Source: UBA8752 sp965657965
GTDB lineage: Bacteria > Bacteroidota > Bacteroidia > Flavobacteriales_D > Sanyastnellaceae
Length of the DNA stretch: 64,000 nucleotides
NCBI GenBank assembly: GCA_965657965.1
Contig: CBFHQM010000001.1
Span: 248,001 to 312,000, forward strand
Direction of reading: 5' to 3'
The notes beneath the pieces were generated by a model. That model ran no database searches. It worked only from the letters and a program-made list of their open reading frames with translations, and had not been told where the DNA came from. Both the position numbers and the translations under genes were made by a program. Positions 16,782-25,958 of the stretch are shown piece after piece. The first letter of the stretch is position 1. Every line of letters starts with the position of its first letter.

Positions 16782-18256
16782 TCCTCGTCGCTATCAGGTT
16801 CAAACAAATTGCCAATCAAGTCCCCAAACGTAACGTCTGCACCGACAACCGACTGCCCAATTTCGTTGTAAGCCGCCAAACCGTGGAGAACAAACTCCAT
16901 ATAAGACAGCGCCTCTGCCCCCTCTACACCCGGGCAATACTTGGACACAACCTCCTCCAAGCCTTCTACCTCACGCAATGCCGCTTGGTATTCTGAATCG
17001 GGTTGGTCTCTCAAGATGGAGATGTCGTTGCGGTTGAACCACGCCACAATGGGCTGGTAAGGATCTTCCACTTTTCCCCGCTTCACGGACTCAATGTCTG
17101 GGAATACGGTCGGAAACTCCTTGCGTATTGCTTTGCTCACCAGCGCCAATGCCACACCTGCGGCACCCTCTTGTTCTCCTTCATACACCAATTCAACCTT
17201 GCCATTGACGGCGGGAACCACAGCCAGCAGATCGGTGACCCGCACTGTGGTTTGATCGGAGCCATTGCGCAATGCACGAAGCTCTCCCGCTGCAATCAAA
17301 TGCTCCAACGCACTGATGGGCAGACGGGCTGAAACCCCACTTTTCTCATCGATGAATTCGCTTTCCCGTGCCTCAAAGGCCACACGCTCCAAAACGCGCC
17401 GCACCACCGTTGGCACTGCAACCCGGTCAGATTGACCCGGCTGCCATGTGGCCTCTTGGTCGGTAATGGACATCGCGTCTTCCAACGACGCCGGGTAGTG
17501 GGTTAGAATTTGGCTTTGAATCCGGTCTTTCAAGGGCGTTATAATGGCCCCACGGTTGGTGTAGTCCTCGGGGTTGGCCGTAAACACGAATTGGATGTCC
17601 AAGTCGAGCCGCATTTGGAAGCCCCGAATTTGAATGTCGCCTTCCTGAAGGATGTTGAAGAGGGCCACTTGAATCCTTGGCTGCAAATCTGGCAACTCGT
17701 TGATGGCAAAAATGCAGCGGTGGCTCCGTGGAATGAGCCCAAAGTGAAGCGCCCGGGGGTCGCTGTAGTCCAAGCCTTCATTGGCGGCTTTAATGGGGTC
17801 GATGTCGCCAATCAAATCGGCAACACTCACGTCCGGTGTGGCCAGTTTTTCCACGTAACGCTCGCTGCGGTGCATCCAGCGCACGGGAGCGTCCTCTCCT
17901 TTTTCTGCAAGCATGGCCCGCGCCTGATGGGTAATGGGCGCCATGGGGTCTTCGGGCAAGGGTGCGCCGTCCAACACAGGCACCCATTCATCGAGCAGCT
18001 CCGTGAGTCCTCGCGCCATGCGCGTTTTGGCTTGTCCCCGCAATCCCAACAGGTTCATGCTGTGACCCGCGAGCAAGGCCCGTTGGACGTCGGGAATCAC
18101 CGTATCATCATAACCCACGATACCCTGAAACAGGGGCGTGTTGGATTGAAGTCGGGCCACCAAGTTGTTGCGGATTTCGCTGGAAATTGACTGAGGAGTG
18201 TAGCCGGATGTGCGCAAAGCGCCCAGGGTGGTGATGTTGGGAGAATCTGTGGTCAT
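16778..18256 (-). CDS. magnesium-chelatase-like AAA+ ATPase (MoxR/BchI type)
   Basis: A 492-residue AAA+ protein. Walker A reads LLGLRGQAKTRMARG at about residues 70-84. The Walker B position reads IFAINELPDL, with Asn where Asp is usual. The region after it (QVALFNILQEGDIQIRGF) and the arginine/sensor part (FTANPEDYTNRGAIITPLKDR) match the chelatase-like branch that pairs with VWA proteins. The VWA gene ends 6 bases upstream, so the two form a couple like BchI/BchD or MoxR/VWA. No tetrapyrrole genes are nearby, so true magnesium chelation is unlikely. A chaperone or metal-insertion role is inferred. Confidence 0.85.
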   Translation of the reverse strand: MTTDSPNITTLGALRTSGYTPQSISSEIRNNLVARLQSNTPLFQGIVGYDDTVIPDVQRALLAGHSMNLLGLRGQAKTRMARGLTELLDEWVPVLDGAPLPEDPMAPITHQARAMLAEKGEDAPVRWMHRSERYVEKLATPDVSVADLIGDIDPIKAANEGLDYSDPRALHFGLIPRSHRCIFAINELPDLQPRIQVALFNILQEGDIQIRGFQMRLDLDIQFVFTANPEDYTNRGAIITPLKDRIQSQILTHYPASLEDAMSITDQEATWQPGQSDRVAVPTVVRRVLERVAFEARESEFIDEKSGVSARLPISALEHLIAAGELRALRNGSDQTTVRVTDLLAVVPAVNGKVELVYEGEQEGAAGVALALVSKAIRKEFPTVFPDIESVKRGKVEDPYQPIVAWFNRNDISILRDQPDSEYQAALREVEGLEEVVSKYCPGVEGAEALSYMEFVLHGLAAYNEIGQSVVGADVTFGDLIGNLFEPDSDED

Positions 18257-18262
18257 GTGGAT

Positions 18263-19408
18263 TCAGCGGGCACGGCCGCGGCGGTTGCGTTCGAAGTCGG
18301 CGAAAATGGTGTCGCCTAGCCCTTGCAGGCCAGTAAAGAAGGCCCGGCCATTGTTGGCTTCGGTAAAATCCGAGACGAAGCGCTGAAGCGCAGGGTCCGT
18401 GGCGATCATAAAAGTGGTAATCGGAATGCCCAACTTCCGGCATTGCCGGGCGAGGTTGTGACACTTCCCCGTGATGTAGGGGTCGAGACCAAAGCTGTTT
18501 TTGTAGTATCCGTCGGGCTCTTTGAGGCAACTTGGCTTGCCATCTGTGACCATAAAAATCTGACGGTTTGGCGTTTTGCGCCGGCGGAGAATGTCCATAG
18601 CACGTTCCAACCCGGCCACCGTATTGGTATGAAACGGCCCCACCTGCAAATAGGGCAAATCCGCAACGGAAATCTCCCAAGCGTCGTCGCCAAAAACCAC
18701 AATGTCCAAGGTGTCTTTGGGATACTTGACCATGACCAATTCAGCCAAGGCCATGGCGACTTTTTTTGCCGGGGTAATGCGGTCTTCCCCGTACAAAATC
18801 ATGCTGTGGCTGATGTCGATCATAAGCACAGTCGAAGTGGTGCTCCTAAACTCCCGGTCTTCCACCACAAGATCGTCCTCGGTCATGCGAAACCCGCCCC
18901 GCCCACTTTGTGCTCCGGGACCGTGATTGATTTGTGCGTTCCGAAGAGAAGCGCTAAAGTCCACCTGGTCGAGTTTGTCGCCAAAGCGGTACGGTCTGCG
19001 GTCTTCGTTGGGCTCGTCGCCCTGTCCACGGTCTTTGGTCCGGTGCCGCCCTTGTGTGCCCTTTTTTAGGTTTCCAAAAATTTGGTCGAGCGCCCGCTTC
19101 CGCATGTGCTGCTCGCCACGCGAGCCAAGTTCTACGCCCCCTTTTCCCGGGCCAGTCGCCTCACGCAAGAACCCTTTGGCTTTGAGCTCTTCGTAGAAAT
19201 CGTCCAACGTGTAGTCAGGCTCAGTCAGTCCGTGCTGCTCATCCAAAGTGCGCATCCAGTCCATGGCCTCCTCAACGTCGCCACTGGTGTGCGTGACAAC
19301 CTCTGTGAACAGCTCAAGCAAGCGTTCGAATGGGGTCCTTTTGTCCCGATCGGGACGAAGTTCATGGAATTGATAACCGAGCATAGGAGAGCGCTGCGAA
19401 TGCGCCAT
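18263..19408 (-). CDS. VWA-domain protein, partner of the AAA+ ATPase
   Basis: A 381-residue cytoplasmic protein without a signal peptide. A charged N-terminal half is followed by a von Willebrand factor A domain at about residues 185-375. The metal-ion site is intact: MIDISHSM gives DxSxS, and VTDGKPS supplies the distal Asp. This arrangement resembles the C-terminal half of BchD-type subunits, which an AAA+ partner remodels. The ATPase gene starts 6 bases downstream. The start at 19408 is an ATG, and a second ATG at 19384 (MLGYQFHEL) is equally possible. It diverges from ispG across a 168-base gap. Confidence 0.85.
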   Translation of the reverse strand: MAHSQRSPMLGYQFHELRPDRDKRTPFERLLELFTEVVTHTSGDVEEAMDWMRTLDEQHGLTEPDYTLDDFYEELKAKGFLREATGPGKGGVELGSRGEQHMRKRALDQIFGNLKKGTQGRHRTKDRGQGDEPNEDRRPYRFGDKLDQVDFSASLRNAQINHGPGAQSGRGGFRMTEDDLVVEDREFRSTTSTVLMIDISHSMILYGEDRITPAKKVAMALAELVMVKYPKDTLDIVVFGDDAWEISVADLPYLQVGPFHTNTVAGLERAMDILRRRKTPNRQIFMVTDGKPSCLKEPDGYYKNSFGLDPYITGKCHNLARQCRKLGIPITTFMIATDPALQRFVSDFTEANNGRAFFTGLQGLGDTIFADFERNRRGRAR

Positions 19409-19576
19409 TCAAAGATGGAACCAATCGCTGCCTACCGGGTTCATTCCGGACCCAAGGAAAGACAAATGCGATGCACAAAGCGAACAGGAGCAGCGCAGGG
19501 CGTGTTAACTTCATCGGCGCAGAGAAAACGGGTTCAAACCAACTCACTGCCGCCTGTACCAGTGCACTGCATCACC

Positions 19577-21553
19577 ATGACTTTGGAATCTTCCTCTTCA
19601 TCCTCTGACCGTATGCCCACCCGACCCGTCCAAATTGGGGGGGTCACCGTAGGCGGAGATGCACCCATTGTGCTTCAGTCCATGACCACGGCCGACACAA
19701 TGGACATCGAAGCCACAGTGGCCGAGTCGCTTCGCATGATCCAAGCGGGTTGCCAAATCGTCCGGATTACGGCCCCTAGCAAAAAAGAAGCCCTCGCTTT
19801 GGGTGAGATTCGCGCGGAACTGGATCAAGCTGGCCATGCCGGAGTTCCACTGGTTGCAGACATTCACTTTACACCGAACGCTGCGGAAATCGCAGCCGAT
19901 CACGTCGAAAAAATTCGGGTAAATCCTGGCAATTACGCCGACAAGAAAAAGTTCGAAACCCACGAATACACAGAGGAGACGTATTCGGCCGAGCTCGAGC
20001 GCATCCGTGAACGCTTTACCCCGCTGGTGAGAAAGTGCAAGGCCCTTGGCCGCGCCATGCGCATTGGCACCAACCACGGCTCCCTGTCCGACCGCATCTT
20101 GAGCCATTATGGCGACACCCCGTTGGGCATGGTGGAGAGTGCCATGGAGTTCTTGAACATCTGTCGGGATGAAGACTATCACGACATCGTGCTTTCCATG
20201 AAGGCCAGCAATCCCCAAGTGATGGTTCAGGCCTATCGCATGTTGGCCGACCGCATGCGCAACGAAGGCATGGCTTACCCGCTGCATTTGGGCGTGACCG
20301 AGGCCGGGGAAGGCGAAGATGGCCGAATCAAAAGTGCAGTTGGCATTGGAACATTGCTCGCAGAAGGATTGGGAGACACCATTCGCGTCTCCTTGACCGA
20401 AGCGCCAGAGGCCGAGATTCCAGTGGCCAAATTGATCGTGGACCAAGCGGAGGCTGCCCGCCTAGGCACAGACCCCTTGGCCGAAGCCACCACAACCCCA
20501 GCGTCATTTGACCGCTTCGGCTACCAAAGGCGAGCCACCCAGAGCGTGGCATCCGTGGGTGCACAGCAAGTCCCTGTGGTCTGTCATGACTTGACAGGAC
20601 GACCCTTAACACCCGCTGGGCTGTTTGGTTTGGGTCACCGGTATCAGACCGAACTGGACAAATGGGCAGCGGACGATGCCGCCTGTGACCTCATTTACAT
20701 TGGAGATCGAACCTGTGACTTTGCCCTTCCCGGATGGTTATCGGCCATCCAAGACAGTGCCACTTGGCTGCGCCATAAAGGCTCAGAAGTGCGACACCAC
20801 CCGCTTTGGGCTTGGAATGATTTCCAAGAAGCCGCGGCACAGAACGGCCTAGACCCTCAGTTGAATTTGATTTCAATGTGCGCAAACGACCTCACAGACG
20901 CGCGCATCGCAGAGCTACAAGCCTGCTCAGACGTCCCTGCTGTGCTTCTGCTCTCCACAACGTCATCCAACGCGCTGGTCTCCCTGCGTGCGGCTTTCTT
21001 TCGCCTCCTTCACGCCGATTGCTCCTGGCCCGTAGTGGTCCAACAAGACTTGAGCCACCTCAATGCAGAGGCATTGCAACTTCAAGCCGCATCTGATTTG
21101 GGCGGCCTGCTTCTCGACGGATTTGGTGACGGCATTTGGATTCAAGGTGCCGTGGGCATGGAGGGCGGACTCCGGGCGCTAAACGGCACCGCATTTGGCA
21201 TCCTTCAGGCCACGCGGACCCGGATCAGCCGGGCCGAGTACATCAGTTGTCCCTCTTGCGGGCGGACCCTCTTTGACCTTCAAGAAACCACGGCCAAAAT
21301 TCGCTCGGTCACGGACCACCTTAAGGGCATCAAAATTGGCATCATGGGCTGCATTGTAAACGGCCCCGGAGAAATGGCGGATGCAGACTACGGTTATGTA
21401 GGCACTGGCCCAGGTAAGATCACCCTGTACAAGGAAAAAGAAGTGGTTCAGCGCAACATCCCCGAAACCGAGGCGGTGGATGCACTCATTGAGCTGATTC
21501 GCTCACACGGGGACTGGATTCCGGCGCCGAACCGAGCCAGCTCTTCTGTTTGA
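19577..21553 (+). CDS. ispG: 4-hydroxy-3-methylbut-2-enyl diphosphate synthase, long form
   Basis: A 658-residue enzyme of the MEP pathway that converts MEcPP to HMBPP. An N-terminal TIM barrel starts at about residue 15 (VQIGGVTVGGDAPIVLQSMT). A large insertion at about 290-540 follows, then the Fe-S domain with cluster cysteines in ISCPSCGRT and IMGCIVNGPGEMADAD. The insertion makes it the long form known from Bacteroidota, Chlamydia and plants, against about 370 residues in E. coli. I chose the ATG at 19577. An ATG at 19613 is also possible, and the open frame further left overlaps the VWA gene. Its 3' end overlaps lspA, on the other strand, by 68 bases. Confidence 0.95.
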   Translation: MTLESSSSSSDRMPTRPVQIGGVTVGGDAPIVLQSMTTADTMDIEATVAESLRMIQAGCQIVRITAPSKKEALALGEIRAELDQAGHAGVPLVADIHFTPNAAEIAADHVEKIRVNPGNYADKKKFETHEYTEETYSAELERIRERFTPLVRKCKALGRAMRIGTNHGSLSDRILSHYGDTPLGMVESAMEFLNICRDEDYHDIVLSMKASNPQVMVQAYRMLADRMRNEGMAYPLHLGVTEAGEGEDGRIKSAVGIGTLLAEGLGDTIRVSLTEAPEAEIPVAKLIVDQAEAARLGTDPLAEATTTPASFDRFGYQRRATQSVASVGAQQVPVVCHDLTGRPLTPAGLFGLGHRYQTELDKWAADDAACDLIYIGDRTCDFALPGWLSAIQDSATWLRHKGSEVRHHPLWAWNDFQEAAAQNGLDPQLNLISMCANDLTDARIAELQACSDVPAVLLLSTTSSNALVSLRAAFFRLLHADCSWPVVVQQDLSHLNAEALQLQAASDLGGLLLDGFGDGIWIQGAVGMEGGLRALNGTAFGILQATRTRISRAEYISCPSCGRTLFDLQETTAKIRSVTDHLKGIKIGIMGCIVNGPGEMADADYGYVGTGPGKITLYKEKEVVQRNIPETEAVDALIELIRSHGDWIPAPNRASSSV

Positions 21554-22136
21554 GCACCACCCACGCAACGCCAACGGTGATCGCAACATCGGCAATGTTG
21601 AAAATGGGAGGAAACACTTCTCTTCCGACCCAAGACTCCACTGGCCACCAGCTTGGCCACTGAACAGCGATGTGCAACATGTCCACCACATTGCCCCGAA
21701 ACCATGGCGCATAGCTGCCCCATTCTCCCTGCCATGACCACGACGCGAATTCGGCAAAGGAACTGCGTGTGAACAGGCGACCGTAGAAGATGCTGTCTAC
21801 AATGTTCCCCGCTGCACCGGCCAAAATCAATGACAACGCTTGACGGAAACCCCGGGGCGCACCCGACTTTCCAATCCGGTAAAGGTGAATGGACAGCAAC
21901 ACCACCGCAATCACCCTGAATGCGGTCAAAATGTATTTGCCCGTGGCACCCGGCAATGCCCAGCCAAAAGCCATTCCATCGTTTTCGATGAATTGAATGT
22001 CAAACACACCTGGAAGGCAACTCACCCTCTCACCCAGCGCAAAAGAGAGCTTGATGCCCACTTTTACCACTTGATCGAGGACCAACACTGCAGCCACAAT
22101 CCATGCGGCACCGGCTGGCCTAGTATCTGAGCTCAA
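21486..22136 (-). CDS. lspA: lipoprotein signal peptidase (signal peptidase II)
   Basis: A 216-residue inner-membrane aspartyl protease that cleaves signal peptides of prolipoproteins. Four hydrophobic segments are visible, with the catalytic Asp pair in GNIVDSIFYG and FNIADVAITVG. The region between the motifs is longer than in E. coli, as is common in Bacteroidota. The best start is a TTG at 22136, overlapping the dksA stop as TTGA. It leaves a short leader before the first helix (AAWIVAAVLVLDQVVKVG). It is the last gene of ileS-dksA-lspA. It would process the lipoproteins encoded elsewhere in the window (GldH, OmpA type and others). Confidence 0.9.
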   Translation of the reverse strand: MSSDTRPAGAAWIVAAVLVLDQVVKVGIKLSFALGERVSCLPGVFDIQFIENDGMAFGWALPGATGKYILTAFRVIAVVLLSIHLYRIGKSGAPRGFRQALSLILAGAAGNIVDSIFYGRLFTRSSFAEFASWSWQGEWGSYAPWFRGNVVDMLHIAVQWPSWWPVESWVGREVFPPIFNIADVAITVGVAWVVLKQKSWLGSAPESSPRVSESAQ

Positions 22137-22516
22137 CGCCTTTGGTCCTGCTGATTCTTGGCCTCGATGGACATGGTCGCGTGCGGCACGAGCCGCAACC
22201 GCTCCTTCGCAATCAACTTGCCCGTGACCCGACAAATGCCGTAGGTCTTGTTTTTGATGCGAAGCAAAGCATTCTCGAGGTTCATGATGAACTTCTGCTG
22301 GCGAGCCGCCAACTGAGCGGTCTCTTCTCTGCTCATCGTATCGCTTCCGTCCTCCATCATTTTAAATGTGGGGGCGGTGTCTTCTGTCCGGTTGTCGTCC
22401 TCGTAAGACAACGACCGTTGCAATTGATCAAAGTCAGAACGTGCCTGCTCCAGCTTGGAGTGAATCAGTGCTTCAAATTCCTGAAGATCTGAATCGGAGT
22501 AACGTGTATTGGCCAT
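22133..22516 (-). CDS. TraR/DksA-family regulator with degenerate zinc finger
   Basis: A 127-residue DksA-like protein. A coiled-coil N-terminal region is followed by the C-terminal finger YGICRVTGKLIAKERLRLVP. Only one of the four usual zinc cysteines is kept, a pattern I recognise as usual for Bacteroidota members. DksA proteins act in the secondary channel of RNA polymerase, often with ppGpp. It sits 6 bases after ileS and overlaps lspA (TTGA), so it is in the middle of that operon. Confidence 0.87.
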   Translation of the reverse strand: MANTRYSDSDLQEFEALIHSKLEQARSDFDQLQRSLSYEDDNRTEDTAPTFKMMEDGSDTMSREETAQLAARQQKFIMNLENALLRIKNKTYGICRVTGKLIAKERLRLVPHATMSIEAKNQQDQRR

Positions 22517-22522
22517 GGTTCA

Positions 22523-25500
22523 TTAAATGGCGACCATGGCCATCGCCACGGTCATTTGGGGTTCCAATTCCTCCTCCTTCGCCTCTGGGCCAACAGGTGC
22601 CCACTTCACATCCTCTGCGAGGGTTTCGGTTCGAATATAGTCCATATTGGAAGCCACAGATTCCTGCAGTTCTTGTGGCCCGTCTAAAGTGAGGCGAATC
22701 CGATCTGTGACCGCCAATCCTGTGTCTTTCCGATGTTGTTGAATTCGATTGACCAATTCACGGGCCAATCCTTCACGGCGCAATTCCGGCGAAATCTCGA
22801 TGTCCAAGGCCACCGTAAGGCCGCCTTCGCCCGCCACGAGCCACCCGGGGATGTCCTCGGTCTGAACATCTACGTCGTCCAACAAGAGCGCAACCGGCCC
22901 GTCGTCCAACGTGAGGTCCAATTGACCCTCTCTTTCCAACGTGCGAATTTCTTCTTGACCCAAGCCACCGATGGCCGCCGCGACGGCTTTCATGCGCTTG
23001 CCGTAACGCGGACCAAGCTTCTTAAAGTCCGCTTTCAGTCGCTTGGTAAAAATGGCGCTGTCCTCCGCAAGTGGCTCCACCGCCTTCACATTGACCTCGC
23101 CTTTCACCAGGTCTGCGACCGCTTTCAATCTCGCACCAAAGGCGGCATCCAAAACGGGCACCAAAATGCGCTGAAGCGGCTGTCTCACCCGAATTTTTTC
23201 TCGCTTCCGTAAGCTAAGCGTCAAGGAACTCAAGCGTTGTGCAAGGTCCATTCTGGCCTCGAGCTCAGCATCCCTCAAACCCTCATCTACACTCGGCCAA
23301 TCGGCCAAATGCACAGATTCTTTTCCACCGAGGTCCTGCCACAGCCTGTCGGCATAGAAAGGGGCAATGGGAGACACCATCAACGACACAACGCTCAAGC
23401 AACTGTGCAGTGTGGCATATGCCGCTTGCTTGTCCACGTCTGACTCGCTCTTCCAGAACCGACGGCGTCCCAAGCGAACGTACCAATTGCTCAAGTCGTC
23501 CACCACAAAAGACTGAATCAAGCGGCCAGCGCGGGTGGGCTCAAACCCATCCAAGGCCGCTTCTACTTCGGCAATGCACGTGTGAAGCCGGCTCAAAATC
23601 CATTGGTCAAGCTCTGGCCGATCGGCCACAGCAGGCGCCGCAGATTGCGGGTCCCAATTGTCGATCCCCGCATACAAAGCCATGAAGGCATAGGTATTGT
23701 GCAGGGTGCCAAAGAATTTGCGTTGAACCTCACCAATGCCTTCGGTATCGAATCGAAGGTTGTCCCAAGGTTGGGCATTGGTCAACATGTACCAACGCGT
23801 GGCGTCGGGCCCATACTTGGTCAAAGTTTCAAAGGGATCCGCAGCATTGCCCAATCGCTTGGACATCTTCTGTCCGTTTTTGTCGAGGACAAGGCCGTTG
23901 GACATGACCGTTTTGTAGGCCACTTTGTCGAAAACCATCGTGGAAATGGCGTGAAGCGTGTAGAACCAGCCGCGGGTCTGATCCACGCCTTCTGCAATGA
24001 AGTCCGCAGGGAAAGAGAGTCCTCCATCAGGGCCCTCCACTCGATCCCGGTTTTCAAAGGGGTAGTGCCATTGGGCATAGGGCATGCTGCCCGAGTCAAA
24101 CCAGACGTCGATCAAATCTGACTCTCTGTGCATGGGACGACCATCCGATGCCTTGAGCACAATCCCATCCACGATGTGCTTGTGCAAATCGATCTTGGCA
24201 TAGTTGTCGTCGGACATGTCACCCGGCGCAAAGTCTGCAAAAGGGTGCGCCTCCATTAAGCCCGCGTCCACGGCTTCTGAGCAGGCCGCGTACAAGTCCT
24301 CTACCGAACCGATGCACTTCTCCTCCGAACCATCTTCGGTTCTCCAGATGGGAATGGGGATTCCCCAATACCGTGAGCGGCTGAGGTTCCAATCGTTGAG
24401 GTTTTCCAACCACTTTCCAAAACGGCCGGTTCCCGTGGCCGCTGGTTTCCATTGAATGGTGTCGTTGAGTTCCCGCATCCGGTCTTTGGCGGCCGTCGCG
24501 CGAATGAACCAACTGTCGAGCGGGTAATACAAAATCGGGCGATCCGTTCGCCAGCAGTGTGGATAGCTGTGCTTGTACTTCTCCACCAAGAATGCCCGTC
24601 CACGCGTCTTCAAGTCAATGGCGATTTCTACGTCGACCGACTTTTCCGGCGCGTCGCCATCGTGGTACTCCTGCTTTACAAAACGTCCCGCAAGCGGGCC
24701 ACATTCAGGACGAAGGCGACCTTGAAGGTCCACCAAAGGAACGCCTTGGCCTTGGCCGTCGTCCACCAACATGGGCGGCACGCCTGCGGCTTGGGCCACC
24801 CTTGCATCGTCTGCACCAAAAGTGGGGGCAGTGTGCACGATGCCAGTGCCGTCCTCTGTGGTCACAAAATCACCAGGAATCACCTTAAACGCCGCTTCGG
24901 GCCTTTCCATAGGCTGCGTCCAATCGATCAACTGTTCGTAGCTCAACCCCACCAGGTCTTGGCCCTTTACCGTGGCCAGAACCTCAGACTCCGGCGCCTT
25001 TTTTCCGCCGAAATGTTGACCAAACAAGGCTTCGGCCAACACCACCACTCCGGCTTCTCCGGTGTAGCGATTCGCCGTCTTGACAATGCAATAGTCAATT
25101 TTTGCCCCCACCGTCAATGCGGTATTCGAAGGGAGCGTCCAAGGGGTGGTCGTCCAAGCCAACAGGTCCACAGGAAGCCCATCCGCTTTGCCTTGGGTCC
25201 AAGCGCGCACCTTGTCTGCGTCTGCCGGATTCAAACGAAACTGCGCCACCACGGTGGTGTCGGTGACGTCCCGATAGGCCCCTGGCTGATTCAGTTCGTG
25301 GCTACTCAAACCGGTGCCTGCCTTCGGGCTGTAGGGCTGAATCGTGTAGCCTTTGTACATCAACCCCTTTTGGTGGAGCTGTGAAAGCAACCACCAAACA
25401 GACTCCATGTATTTGGGCTGGTAGGTCACATAGGGGGCGTCCATATCGACCCAATACCCCATGCGGCGAGTCAGGTCATTCCACTCGCTTGTGTACTGCA

Positions 25501-25879
25501 TGACCGACTCACGGCACGCTGTGTTGTAAGCCTCAATGGAGATCTTTTGGCCAATGTCTTCCTTGGTGATGCCCAAGGCTTTTTCCACGCCAAGCTCCAC
25601 GGGAAGCCCGTGCGTATCCCAACCGGCTTTCCTTTCCACCCGCTCCCCTTTGAGGGTGCGATAGCGGCAAAACAAGTCTTTGAGGGCCCTGGCCATCACA
25701 TGGTGAATTCCCGGCTTACCGTTGGCCGAAGGTGGTCCTTCGAAAAACACAAAACGCCGGTCCTTAGGGCGGGCATCCACACTGCGCTGAAAAACGTTGT
25801 TCTCCTCCCATTGCTTCATCACCTCGTCGGCGATGTTGGGCAAGTGAAGGGGGCCTCGTTCAGGAAAACGTCGGTTCAT
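22523..25879 (-). CDS. ileS: isoleucyl-tRNA synthetase
   Basis: A 1,118-residue class I aminoacyl-tRNA synthetase. The HIGH-type motif is GKPGIHHVMAR near residue 58 and the KMSKS motif is NGQKMSKRLGN. The editing domain lies between them and an anticodon-binding domain follows. The long C-terminal extension is typical of the eukaryote-like (mupirocin-resistant-type) IleRS found in Bacteroidota. The start MNRRFPERGPLHLP is clear. It heads the minus-strand set with dksA and lspA, 79 bases after pyk. Confidence 0.97.
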   Translation of the reverse strand: MNRRFPERGPLHLPNIADEVMKQWEENNVFQRSVDARPKDRRFVFFEGPPSANGKPGIHHVMARALKDLFCRYRTLKGERVERKAGWDTHGLPVELGVEKALGITKEDIGQKISIEAYNTACRESVMQYTSEWNDLTRRMGYWVDMDAPYVTYQPKYMESVWWLLSQLHQKGLMYKGYTIQPYSPKAGTGLSSHELNQPGAYRDVTDTTVVAQFRLNPADADKVRAWTQGKADGLPVDLLAWTTTPWTLPSNTALTVGAKIDYCIVKTANRYTGEAGVVVLAEALFGQHFGGKKAPESEVLATVKGQDLVGLSYEQLIDWTQPMERPEAAFKVIPGDFVTTEDGTGIVHTAPTFGADDARVAQAAGVPPMLVDDGQGQGVPLVDLQGRLRPECGPLAGRFVKQEYHDGDAPEKSVDVEIAIDLKTRGRAFLVEKYKHSYPHCWRTDRPILYYPLDSWFIRATAAKDRMRELNDTIQWKPAATGTGRFGKWLENLNDWNLSRSRYWGIPIPIWRTEDGSEEKCIGSVEDLYAACSEAVDAGLMEAHPFADFAPGDMSDDNYAKIDLHKHIVDGIVLKASDGRPMHRESDLIDVWFDSGSMPYAQWHYPFENRDRVEGPDGGLSFPADFIAEGVDQTRGWFYTLHAISTMVFDKVAYKTVMSNGLVLDKNGQKMSKRLGNAADPFETLTKYGPDATRWYMLTNAQPWDNLRFDTEGIGEVQRKFFGTLHNTYAFMALYAGIDNWDPQSAAPAVADRPELDQWILSRLHTCIAEVEAALDGFEPTRAGRLIQSFVVDDLSNWYVRLGRRRFWKSESDVDKQAAYATLHSCLSVVSLMVSPIAPFYADRLWQDLGGKESVHLADWPSVDEGLRDAELEARMDLAQRLSSLTLSLRKREKIRVRQPLQRILVPVLDAAFGARLKAVADLVKGEVNVKAVEPLAEDSAIFTKRLKADFKKLGPRYGKRMKAVAAAIGGLGQEEIRTLEREGQLDLTLDDGPVALLLDDVDVQTEDIPGWLVAGEGGLTVALDIEISPELRREGLARELVNRIQQHRKDTGLAVTDRIRLTLDGPQELQESVASNMDYIRTETLAEDVKWAPVGPEAKEEELEPQMTVAMAMVAI

Positions 25880-25958
25880 GGGTCAATGGCGGGCTGGTCG
25901 GGGATTCCTTCCTGCCCGGTCGCGCGAAGATAACCCCCCACCTTGCGGCGCGGAAGGG

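Noticed and set aside
19362..19547. 61-codon minus-strand frame with a hydrophobic stretch ahead of the VWA gene
   Set aside because: It could be a small membrane peptide, but it overlaps the VWA start, and nothing supports translation.
19082..19576. Upstream extension of ispG over the VWA gene
   Set aside because: It is antisense to the VWA protein, and IspG homology begins after 19577.
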